Shown here: piece by piece, positions 1-8,437 of the stretch
Layout of the letters: each line of letters begins with the position of its first letter
Position numbering within the stretch: position 1 is the stretch's first letter
Source of the DNA: Frankiaceae bacterium
GTDB taxonomy: Bacteria > Actinomycetota > Actinomycetes > Mycobacteriales > SCTD01
Length of the DNA: 8,910 nucleotides
Assembly (NCBI GenBank): GCA_026786045.1
Contig: JAJAYV010000028.1
Span: forward strand, 1 to 8,910
Direction of reading: 5' to 3'
The notes under the pieces: model-generated
What the model was told of the DNA's origin: nothing
The model's input: only the letters and a program-made list of their open reading frames with translations
Database searches by the model: none
Position numbers and translations under genes: made by a program

Positions 1-250
1 CCACGACGACCGCGGCGTCGACGACCCCGGCCGCGGAGGGGTCGCCCAGCTGGGCGGCGAGCAGGGCCAGCAGCGGGCGGACCCGCTTGCCGCCGGCGTC
101 GACGAGGTGCCGGGCGGCCTCGCCCAGCAGCGGGTGGGCGGCGACGACGACCTGCTGCAGCCGCTGCTCGACCTCGCCCAGGCCGTCCTGGACGGCGGCG
201 GCCAGCTGGGGGTCGGCCGCCTCGAGGACCGCTCCGCCGCTGATCACCAT
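1..250 (-). CDS. Polyprenyl diphosphate synthase family protein, N-terminal part (3' end beyond window)
   Basis: The first 83 codons of a trans-isoprenyl diphosphate synthase; the frame runs off the left edge. The decisive motif is HLVDAGGKRVRPLLALLAAQ (48-67): GGKRVRP is the isopentenyl-diphosphate-binding signature of chain-elongating synthases, with K55 and R58 contacting the diphosphate. The preceding amphipathic helix (LGEVEQRLQQVVVAAHPLLG) and following LGDPSAAGVVDAAVVV fit the family; the first Asp-rich DDxxD motif would come next, outside the window. The ATG overlaps the nuoN TGA (TGATG) and has no good Shine-Dalgarno, so it is probably translated by coupling. From its place after the nuo genes, I infer a long-chain (hepta- to nonaprenyl) synthase for the menaquinone side chain; product length cannot be read from this fragment, so carotenoid or other terpenoid precursors remain possible. 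Confidence 0.85.
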   Translation of the reverse strand, partial: MVISGGAVLEAADPQLAAAVQDGLGEVEQRLQQVVVAAHPLLGEAARHLVDAGGKRVRPLLALLAAQLGDPSAAGVVDAAVVV

Positions 251-1788
251 CAGGACACGAGCCGGGAGGCCTGCTCGGCCAGGTCGAGGACCGGCTGCGG
301 CAGCACACCGAGCACGACGGTCACGGCCAGGCCCAGGGCGATCGCGCCGGCGGTGAACCCGCTCGGCACCGAGACCGTCGGACCGTCCGGCGCCGGCTCG
401 CTGAAGAACATGAGCACGACGACGCGGGCGTAGAAGAACGCGGTCACCGCGCTGGTGACGACACCCACGACGACCAGCCCGGTCGCGCCGCTGTCGACGG
501 CGGCGGTGAACACCGCGAACTTGGCCATGAAGCCGCTGGTGAGCGGGATGCCCGCCAGCGCGAACAGGAAGAACGCGAACGTCCCGGCGACCAGCGGGCT
601 CTTGCGGCCCAGCCCGGCCCACTGGGCGAGGTGGGTGGCCTCGCCGCTGCTGTCGCGCACGAGCGTCACGACGGCGAAGGCGGCCAGCGTCGTGAAGCCG
701 TAGGCCAGCAGGTAGAACATCGTGCCCGCGAGGCCGGCCGGCGACAGCGCGATGACGCCGACGAGGATGAAGCCGGTGTGCGCGACGGCGGAGTAGGCCA
801 GCATCCGCTTGACGTCGGTCTGGGTGACAGCGAGCAGCGCGCCGACCACCATCGTGAGGATGGCGACCGCCCACATCATCGGCTCCCAGTCCCACTCGAC
901 CGAGCCGAAGCCGACGTAGAACACGCGCAGCAGCCCGCCGAAGGCCGCGATCTTCGTGCAGGCGGCCATGAGCGCGGTGACCGGCGTCGGCGAGCCCTGG
1001 TAGACGTCGGGCGTCCACGCCTGGAACGGCACGGCGCCGACCTTGAACAGCAGGCCGACCGCGAGCAGCGCGATGCCGGCGAGCAGCAACGCCTCGTTCG
1101 ACTGGGCCAGCCCGGTGGCGGCGGCGACCTCGCCGAGGTCGACGCTGCCGGCGTAGCCGTAGAGCAGCGCGACGCCGTAGAGGAAGAACGCGGAGGAGAA
1201 GGCGCCGAGCAGGAAGTACTTCATGGCGGCCTCCTGCGAGAGCAGGCGGCGGCGACGGGCGAGGCCGGCCATGAGGTACAGCGGCAGCGACAGCACCTCG
1301 AGCGCGATGAACATCAGCAGCAGGTTGTTCGAGGCGGGGAACAGCATCATTCCGCCGAGGCTGAACAGGGCCAGCGGATAGATCTCGGTCTGCACGTCGG
1401 TGGCCTCGGCCAGTGCGACGTCCTCCCGCGACCCGGGCAGCACCGCGGCCCTGGACACGACCGCGCCGCCGGACGCGTCGAGGGAGCGCTCGCTGATGAG
1501 CAGGATCGCGGCGATGCCCAGCACGGCCAGAGTGCCCTGCAGGAACAGCGTCATGCCGTCGACGGCGATCGCGTCGGCGAAGACCAGCTCGTGCGTGCCG
1601 GCGAGCAGCACGACGGCGACGAAGGCGGCGAGCAGGCCGACGATCGCGACCACGATCTGGGCCAGGCGGCGCCGGCGGGCCGGCACGAACGCCTCGACGA
1701 GGACGCCGACCAGGGCCGTGCCGAACACGATCAGCAGCGGGGCGATCGGCCCGTAGCTGAGCTGTGGGGACAGGATGTCGGTGGGCAT
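250..1788 (-). CDS. nuoN: NADH-quinone oxidoreductase subunit N (antiporter-like proton pump)
   Basis: A 512-residue antiporter-like subunit, the one closest to NuoK. Proton-path residues are present: E164 in MFIALEVLSLPLYLMAGL (159-176), K190 in EAAMKYFLLGAFSSAF (186-201), K249 in LLFKVGAVPFQAWTPDVYQG (246-265), K279 in MAACTKIAAFGG (274-285), and K423 in TSGFMAKFAVFTAA (417-430); by motif these match E. coli E133, K158, K217, K247 and K395. QTDVKRMLAYSAVAHTGFIL (323-342) is the conserved discontinuous-helix region. A hydrophilic loop of about 36 residues (100-135) separates early helices and is longer than in E. coli. Length is close to the family's usual 480-530. It begins 7 bp after nuoM and its TGA shares one base with the ATG of the following polyprenyl synthase. 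Confidence 0.97.
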   Translation of the reverse strand: MPTDILSPQLSYGPIAPLLIVFGTALVGVLVEAFVPARRRRLAQIVVAIVGLLAAFVAVVLLAGTHELVFADAIAVDGMTLFLQGTLAVLGIAAILLISERSLDASGGAVVSRAAVLPGSREDVALAEATDVQTEIYPLALFSLGGMMLFPASNNLLLMFIALEVLSLPLYLMAGLARRRRLLSQEAAMKYFLLGAFSSAFFLYGVALLYGYAGSVDLGEVAAATGLAQSNEALLLAGIALLAVGLLFKVGAVPFQAWTPDVYQGSPTPVTALMAACTKIAAFGGLLRVFYVGFGSVEWDWEPMMWAVAILTMVVGALLAVTQTDVKRMLAYSAVAHTGFILVGVIALSPAGLAGTMFYLLAYGFTTLAAFAVVTLVRDSSGEATHLAQWAGLGRKSPLVAGTFAFFLFALAGIPLTSGFMAKFAVFTAAVDSGATGLVVVGVVTSAVTAFFYARVVVLMFFSEPAPDGPTVSVPSGFTAGAIALGLAVTVVLGVLPQPVLDLAEQASRLVS

Positions 1789-1791
1789 GTC

Positions 1792-1797
1792 GTCCTC
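1792..1797 (-). promoter_or_regulatory. Shine-Dalgarno site of nuoN, overlapping the nuoM stop
   Basis: GAGGAC on the minus strand begins inside the nuoM TGA (reads TGAGGAC) and its GAGG lies 5 nt from the nuoN ATG at 1788. Same design as the nuoK-nuoL junction: stop codon and ribosome binding site are fused. Confidence 0.65.
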
Positions 1798-3498
1798 AGC
1801 GGGTCGGGGCGGCGGCCGGTGCGCCGTTCCCCTGGGTCGGGGCCGGGTCGGTGAACCCGGCGTCCAGCATGGTCGCGTCGACGGCCGGCGTGATGACGTC
1901 CGTCAGCGGCTTGGGGTAGAAGCCGAGGAAGACCATCAGGGCGAGCAGCGGCGCGACGGCGAGCACCTCGCGCAGCCGCAGGTCTGGGATCCGGTCGCCG
2001 ATGCCGGCCGGCAGGCGCAGCGGCCCCTGCATCGTGCGCTGGTACATCAGCAGGATGTAGAGCGCAGCGAGGATCACACCGATCGCGGCAAGCACCGCGG
2101 CCACCGGGTAGCGCGAGTAGGTGCCGAGCAGGACGAGGAACTCACTGACGAAGGTCGACAGGCCGGGCAGCGCGAGCGCCGACAGTCCGGCGACGAGGAA
2201 CGTCCCGCCCAGGACCGGCGCGACGTTCGCGACGCCGGAGTAGTCCTCGGTGAGCCGGCTGCGGCCGCGCGCGATGAGGAAACCGACGACGAGGAACAGC
2301 GCCCCGGTCGAGAGTCCGTGGTTGACCATGTAGAGCACGGCGCCGGTCTGGGACTGGCTGGTGAAGGCGAAGACGCCCAGAGCGATGAAGCCGAAGTGCG
2401 AGATCGACGTGTAGGAGATCAGCCGCTTGAGGTCGCGCTGGCCCATCGCGAGCAACGCGCCGTAGAGGATCCCGATGACGCACAGCACGATGACGTACGG
2501 CCCGAGGATGCGCGAGGCCTCCGGGAAAAGCGGTAGGCAGTAGCGCAGGAAGCCGAACGTGCCCACCTTGTCCAGGATGCCGACGAGCAGCACCGCGCCG
2601 CCGACGGGAGCCTCGGCACCGGCGTCGGGCAGCCAGGTGTGGAAGGGGAACAGCGGCGCCTTGATGGCGAAGGCGATGAAGAAGCCGCTGAACAGGGCGA
2701 TCTCGACGCCCGTGCTCATCTCGAGCCCGACGAGCTGCTCGAAGGCGAAGGTGCCCTCGCCCTGGCCGGCGGACACGACGTAGAGGCCGATGACCGCGGC
2801 GAGCATGAGCAGCCCGCCGAACAGGCTGTAGAGCAGGAATTTCACCGCAGCGTACGACCGGCGCGGGCCGCCGTAGCTGCCGATGATGAAGTACATCGGG
2901 ATGAGCATCGCCTCGAAGAAGACGTAGAACAGGAAGACGTCGGTCGCGGCGAAGACGCCGATCATCATCGTCTCGAGCACGAGCAGCAGCGCGAAGAAGC
3001 TGCGCACGCTGCCGCGCCGGGGCGGGTCGGCCGGGGGCGGCGGCGGCGTCGCGACGGGCGGGTCGAGCACGGCGGTCCCGCCGCCGACGCGTACCGAGCT
3101 CGCACCCGAGCCGGCGGTCGCGGTCGCGACGGGGGCGGAGGTCGTGCCGCGGACCGGCAGCTGCTCGACGTGGACCGCGTCGGCGTCGTGCCAGCTGGCC
3201 AGCACGACCACGGGCACGAGCACCGCGATGAGCGCGATGAGGACCAGGGCGATGCCGTCGACGCCGACGGCGTACTGCACGCCGAAGGCCGGGATCCAGT
3301 CGTAGGCCTGCACGAACTGGAAGCGGTCGCCGGCCGGCACGAAGGCCGCGCACATGACGATGGTCAGGACGAGCACGACCAGCGAGGTCAGCAGCGCGAC
3401 CTGCTTGGCCAGCAGCTCCTGCCGGCGCGGCAGGGCCATCAGCACGGCGGCGCCGACCAAGGGCACGACGCCGAGGATGGTCAGCCAGGGGAGGTCGG

Positions 3499-3502
<4 letters not shown>
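1796..3502 (-). CDS. nuoM: NADH-quinone oxidoreductase subunit M (antiporter-like proton pump)
   Basis: A 568-residue antiporter-like subunit, between NuoN and NuoL in the membrane arm. Key residues: E197 in FFEAMLIPMYFIIGSYGG (195-212), K281 in AIKAPLFPFHTWLPDAG (279-295), K312 in GILDKVGTFGFLRYC (308-322), H369 in SYTSISHFGFI (363-373), and E454 in LSTFVSEFLVLLG (448-460), corresponding by motif to E. coli E144, K234, K265 and E407. The core is complete, but about 60 residues (105-164) between early helices form a hydrophilic Gly/Ser/Pro-rich insertion with a PPPPP run (153-157), which makes E197 some 50 residues later than in E. coli. The C-terminus is a short Ala/Pro tail. The frame stays open about 1.86 kb upstream inside nuoL, but that part encodes only Arg/His/Pro-rich shadow; the ATG at 3502, overlapping the nuoL stop (ATGA), is the true start. 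Its Shine-Dalgarno is weak, implying coupling. Confidence 0.96.
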
Positions 3503-5451
<1,949 letters not shown>

Positions 5452-5455
5452 AGGA

Positions 5456-5460
5456 CTCCT
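5456..5460 (-). promoter_or_regulatory. Shine-Dalgarno site of nuoL, overlapping the nuoK stop
   Basis: AGGAG on the minus strand, sharing its first two bases with the nuoK TAG stop (reads TAGGAG) and ending 4 nt before the nuoL GTG. A terminating nuoK ribosome sits directly on this site, an arrangement suited to re-initiation. Confidence 0.7.
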
Positions 5461-5758
5461 AGTACTTCAGCAGATTGACGTCGTCGACCGAGGCCGAGCG
5501 GCGGCTGCGGAAGATGCTCATGATGATGGCCAGGCCCACCACGACCTCCGCAGCGGCCACGACCATGACGAAGAACGCCATGACCTGGCCCTCGAGCGTG
5601 CCGTTGATCCGGCTGAAGGTGACCAGCGTGAGGTTCACGGAGTTGAGCATCAGCTCGACGCTCATGAACACCAGGATCGCGTTGCGGCGCACGAGCACGC
5701 CGGCGCCGCCGATCGTGAACAGCAGCGCAGCGAGGATCAGGTAGTAGGACTCGTTCAC
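5459..5758 (-). CDS. nuoK: NADH-quinone oxidoreductase subunit K
   Basis: A 99-residue, three-helix protein of the NuoK/Nqo11/ND4L family (usual length about 100). Helices run about 5-22, 27-48 and 57-82. The two buried glutamates needed for proton transfer in this family are present: E35 in VFMSVELMLNSVNL (30-43) and E71 in VVAAAEVVVGLAI (66-78), matching E. coli E36 and E72; basic R24/R25 sit in the first loop. The start is GTG at 5758, overlapping the nuoJ stop as GTGA; no good Shine-Dalgarno is visible upstream, so translation is probably coupled to nuoJ. The N-terminus MNESYYLILAALLF aligns with family starts, which supports this GTG. Its TAG stop forms part of the nuoL ribosome binding site. 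Confidence 0.97.
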   Translation of the reverse strand: MNESYYLILAALLFTIGGAGVLVRRNAILVFMSVELMLNSVNLTLVTFSRINGTLEGQVMAFFVMVVAAAEVVVGLAIIMSIFRSRRSASVDDVNLLKY

Positions 5759-6516
5759 GGCTCGCGCACCGTCTCGTTCGTCGCGCCGCCGTGGGTCGAC
5801 TCCAGCACCTTGCTCACGCTGGTCGGCTCCTCCCGCCCGTCGGGCAGCAGCGCCGGCGTGGCAGTGGAGTTGTGCCCGGCGTAGACGCCGGGGCCGGGCA
5901 GAGAGGTCAAGGTGCCGCCGGCGAAGCGCTGCCGGGCCCGCTCGCGCTGGCTGAGCCTGGGCTCGGTGCGCTCCTTGTGCGTGAGCACGGTCGCGCCGAG
6001 AGCGGCGGTGATGAGCAGCGCGGCCGTGATCTCGAAGGCGAACAGGTAGTCGGTGAACAGGATCCGGGCGATCCCGACGACGTTGCCCTCCTCGTTGGCG
6101 GCGTCGAGGCCGACCGCCGCCACCGTCCCGTCGTCACCGACGACGGCTCCGACGACCGTCGCGACGAGCAGCCCGGCGAAGCCGATGCCGACCACGATCG
6201 CGGCGATCCGGTGGCCGCGCAGGGTCTCGACGAGCGAGTCACTCGCGTCGACGCCGACGAGCATGAGCACGAACAGGAAGAGCATGAGCACCGCGCCGGT
6301 GTAGACGATCACCTGCGCGGCGGCGAGGAACGGCGCGCCCTGGGCGGCGTAGAGGCCGGCCAGGCTCAGCATCACCGCGGCGAGGAAGAGCGCGGCGTGC
6401 ACGGTGTTGCGCGAGAGCACCATCATGAGCGCGGCGATCAGGGCCAGCGGGCCGAGCACCCAGAAGGTGATGGCCTCGCCGGTGGAGGTCGCGGCGAGCA
6501 GCAGCTCGGTCTCCAT
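5755..6516 (-). CDS. nuoJ: NADH-quinone oxidoreductase subunit J
   Basis: A 253-residue member of the NuoJ/Nqo10/ND6 family, a small membrane-arm subunit next to NuoH and NuoK that helps couple quinone chemistry to proton movement. Five hydrophobic segments are visible at about 16-34, 39-57, 65-88, 104-126 and 157-178. The third holds QVIVYTGAVLMLFLFVLML (68-86), the family's hallmark helix with its conserved Tyr (72) and Gly (74) that form a pi-bulge in solved structures. FEITAALLITAALGA (161-175) is the conserved last helix. E. coli NuoJ is 184 residues; the extra length is a polar, Pro/Ser/Thr-rich cytoplasmic-type tail from about 179 on. Start: GTG (6519) and ATG (6516) are adjacent. GAGG lies 4 nt from the GTG and 7 nt from the ATG, so ATG is preferred. 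The stop overlaps the nuoK GTG as GTGA. Confidence 0.95.
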   Translation of the reverse strand: METELLLAATSTGEAITFWVLGPLALIAALMMVLSRNTVHAALFLAAVMLSLAGLYAAQGAPFLAAAQVIVYTGAVLMLFLFVLMLVGVDASDSLVETLRGHRIAAIVVGIGFAGLLVATVVGAVVGDDGTVAAVGLDAANEEGNVVGIARILFTDYLFAFEITAALLITAALGATVLTHKERTEPRLSQRERARQRFAGGTLTSLPGPGVYAGHNSTATPALLPDGREEPTSVSKVLESTHGGATNETVREP

Positions 6517-7058
6517 CACTCCACCTCGGACGCGTCGAGCCGGGCCTCACCGGTCTTGGCGGCCGCGCCGACGTAGTAGTCGGTGTCGGTGTCGCCCAGC
6601 CGCATCGGGTGCGGCGGCTGCTCCATGCCGGGCAGCACCGGCGCTAGGAGTTGGGTCTTGGTGAAGATGAGGTCCTGCCGGCTGTCGTCGGCCAGCTCGT
6701 ACTCGTTGGTCATGGTGAGCGCGCGGGTCGGACACGCCTCGATGCACAGGCCGCAGAAGATGCAGCGCAGATAGTTGATCTGGTAGACGGCGGCGTAGCG
6801 CTCCCCCGGGGAGTAGCGCCCGTCCTCGGTGTTGTCGGCGCCCTCGACGTAGATGGCGTCGGCCGGGCAGGCCCAGGCGCACAGCTCGCAGCCGATGCAC
6901 TTCTCCAGGCCGTCCGGGTGCCGGTTGAGCACGTGCCGCCCGTGGTAGCGCGGCGCCGTCGGCGTGACCTGCTCCGGGTACTGCTCGGTGGTCACCTTCT
7001 TGAACATCGTCGTGAAGGTGAGCCCGAACCCGCGTACGGGGTCCAGGAAGCCAGCCAT
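6516..7058 (-). CDS. nuoI: NADH-quinone oxidoreductase subunit I (2x[4Fe-4S] ferredoxin-like)
   Basis: A 180-residue soluble protein of the NuoI/Nqo9/TYKY family, docked on NuoH, passing electrons through clusters N6a and N6b towards N2 and the quinone. Two textbook ferredoxin motifs are present: C54-x2-C57-x2-C60-x3-C64-P and C99-x2-C102-x2-C105-x3-C109-P; all eight ligands are intact. Before them sits PRYHGRHVLNRHPDGLEKC, typical of the family. The C-terminal 50 residues are polar and carry no further Cys. The open frame could be extended two codons to a TTG overlapping the nuoH stop, but GGGAGG lies 7 nt before the ATG at 7058 and only 1 nt from the TTG, so ATG is the real start. The stop shares one base with the nuoJ ATG. 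Confidence 0.97.
   Translation of the reverse strand: MAGFLDPVRGFGLTFTTMFKKVTTEQYPEQVTPTAPRYHGRHVLNRHPDGLEKCIGCELCAWACPADAIYVEGADNTEDGRYSPGERYAAVYQINYLRCIFCGLCIEACPTRALTMTNEYELADDSRQDLIFTKTQLLAPVLPGMEQPPHPMRLGDTDTDYYVGAAAKTGEARLDASEVE
6522..6527 (-). promoter_or_regulatory. Shine-Dalgarno site of nuoJ
   Basis: GAGGTG on the minus strand within the last codons of nuoI. The distance from GAGG is 7 nt to ATG (6516) and 4 nt to the adjacent GTG (6519), favouring ATG, although initiation at GTG would add only one residue. Confidence 0.65.
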
Positions 7059-7060
7059 GG

Positions 7061-8437
7061 TCAAGCCTCCCTGTCGGTGGTAGCGGAGGCGGGGTCAGCG
7101 CCTGCAGTGGAGCCGGCGCCCGCGGTGGTCAGCCCCCTGGCGGGGCGCAGCGAGCGAGGCGTCGGCGGGACGACCAGGTCGACCGGGGGGGCCGGGAAGC
7201 CGCCCTCCGACCGCGGGGTCAGGTCGGTGCCAGGGCCGGTGCGGGAGCCGTCGGCGCTGGTGAGCTCGCCCTCGGTCTTCGGACCGGGTACCAGCCACAG
7301 CACGGCCAGCACGACCGCGAAGACGACCCCGACGCCGATGAGCAGCGTGCCGCGGTCCTCCACCTCGGTGGTCGCCTGTCGGATACCTGCGACGAGCAGG
7401 ATCCAGACCAGCCCGACCGGGATGAGCACCTTCCAGCCGAACTTCATGAAGGTGTCGTAGCGCATCCGCGGTACGACGCCGCGCAGCCAGACGAAGAAGA
7501 ACAGGAACGACATCGTCTTGAGCAGGAACCAGACGATCGGGAAGAAGCCCTCGGACAGGAACGCGACCTGGGAGAACGGCCAGAGCGGCTGCCAGCCGCC
7601 GAGGAACAGCGTCGTGGCCAGCGCCGAGACGGTGACCATGTTGATGTACTCCGCGAGGAAGAACATCGCGAACTTCAACGAGCTGTACTCGGTGTGGAAG
7701 CCGCCGACGAGCTCGGACTCGGCCTCCGGCAGGTCGAACGGCGCGCGGTTGGTCTCGCCGGTCATCGCGATGACGTAGATGACGAAGGAGACCGGAAGCG
7801 TGAGGATGAACCAGCGGCTCTCCTGCGCGGCGACGATCTCGCTGGTCGAGAGCGACCCGGCGTAGAGGAAGACGGCGATGAGGGCCAGCGCCAGGGCGAT
7901 CTCGTACGAGATGACCTGCGCGGCCGACCGAAGGCTGCCCAGCAGCGGGTAGGTCGAGCCGCTGCTCCAGCCGGCCAGCACGATCCCGTAGACGCCGAGG
8001 CTGGCGCACGCCAGCACCCACAGCACGCCGATCGGCAGGTCGGTGAGCTGCAGCGCGGTCTCGTTGCCGGCGATCGACACCTTCGGTCCGAACGGGATGA
8101 CCGAGAAGGCCAGCAGGGCGGGCACGGCGGCGAGGACCGGCGCCAGCAGGTAGACCGGCTTGTCGGCCAGCTTTGGGATGATGTCTTCTTTGAAGGCCAG
8201 CTTCAGGCCGTCGGCCAGCGACTGCCCCCAGCCGCCGGGGCCGGTGCGGTTCGGGCCGCTGCGCTGCTGCATGCGCGCGACGACCTTGCGCTCGGCGACG
8301 ATCGTGAACAGCGTCATGAGCAGCAGCAGCACGAAGACGAACAGCGCCTTGGCGATGGTGAGCCACAGCGGCTCGTTGCCGAAGCTGGTCAGCGGGAGCT
8401 GGGTGTCGGAGTCCTGTGCGAGCAGCAGCGCGGTCAT
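7061..8437 (-). CDS. nuoH: NADH-quinone oxidoreductase subunit H (quinone-site membrane subunit)
   Basis: A 458-residue polytopic membrane protein of the NuoH/Nqo8/ND1 family, which joins the peripheral and membrane arms and builds the quinone chamber. Family motifs visible: ERKVVARMQQRSGPNRTGP (49-67), the acidic loop GETNRAPFDLPEAESELVGG (227-246) followed by FHTEYSS (247-253), and WLRGVVPRMRYD (317-328) with FGWK (333-336). Transmembrane stretches include about 27-47, 96-114, 138-157, 174-193, 209-225, 258-280, 299-318 and 336-353. Compared with the roughly 325-residue E. coli protein it has an extra hydrophobic helix (about 364-384) and a 70-residue Pro/Ala/Thr/Gly tail with no predicted fold. 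Start ATG is chosen because GGAGG lies 6 nt upstream and it overlaps the nuoG stop as ATGA. The stop is 2 nt before the nuoI ATG. Confidence 0.97.
   Translation of the reverse strand: MTALLLAQDSDTQLPLTSFGNEPLWLTIAKALFVFVLLLLMTLFTIVAERKVVARMQQRSGPNRTGPGGWGQSLADGLKLAFKEDIIPKLADKPVYLLAPVLAAVPALLAFSVIPFGPKVSIAGNETALQLTDLPIGVLWVLACASLGVYGIVLAGWSSGSTYPLLGSLRSAAQVISYEIALALALIAVFLYAGSLSTSEIVAAQESRWFILTLPVSFVIYVIAMTGETNRAPFDLPEAESELVGGFHTEYSSLKFAMFFLAEYINMVTVSALATTLFLGGWQPLWPFSQVAFLSEGFFPIVWFLLKTMSFLFFFVWLRGVVPRMRYDTFMKFGWKVLIPVGLVWILLVAGIRQATTEVEDRGTLLIGVGVVFAVVLAVLWLVPGPKTEGELTSADGSRTGPGTDLTPRSEGGFPAPPVDLVVPPTPRSLRPARGLTTAGAGSTAGADPASATTDREA
7066..7071 (-). promoter_or_regulatory. Shine-Dalgarno site deciding the nuoI start
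   Basis: GGGAGG on the minus strand, within the final codons of nuoH. Spacing is 7 nt to ATG (7058) but only 1 nt to the in-frame TTG (7064), so it decides the start in favour of ATG and removes a spurious 2-residue N-terminal extension. Confidence 0.8.

Noticed and set aside
279..295. NuoM HTWLPDAG in place of the HTWLPDAH seen in many proteobacterial NuoM, considered as loss of a key His
   Set aside because: As I recall, actinobacterial NuoM commonly lacks this second His while keeping HTWLPDA and the functional Lys and Glu residues, so this looks like lineage variation, not damage. The residues given here are protein positions, not bases (DNA about 2618-2668).
87..433. Two overlapping plus-strand frames spanning the nuoN end and the left-edge gene
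   Set aside because: The minus strand here encodes the GGKRVRP motif of a polyprenyl synthase starting right at the nuoN stop; the plus-strand products resemble nothing and are low complexity.
631..1854. A 407-codon plus-strand open frame antisense to nuoN
   Set aside because: Same antisense-shadow composition; nuoN on the other strand shows complete family motifs over the same bases.
5452..5460. Perfect short inverted repeat AGGAGTCCT between nuoK and nuoL, a possible terminator or hairpin
   Set aside because: Arms of four bases with a one-base loop cannot fold into a stable hairpin, there is no U-tract, and it is explained by the nuoL Shine-Dalgarno plus chance.
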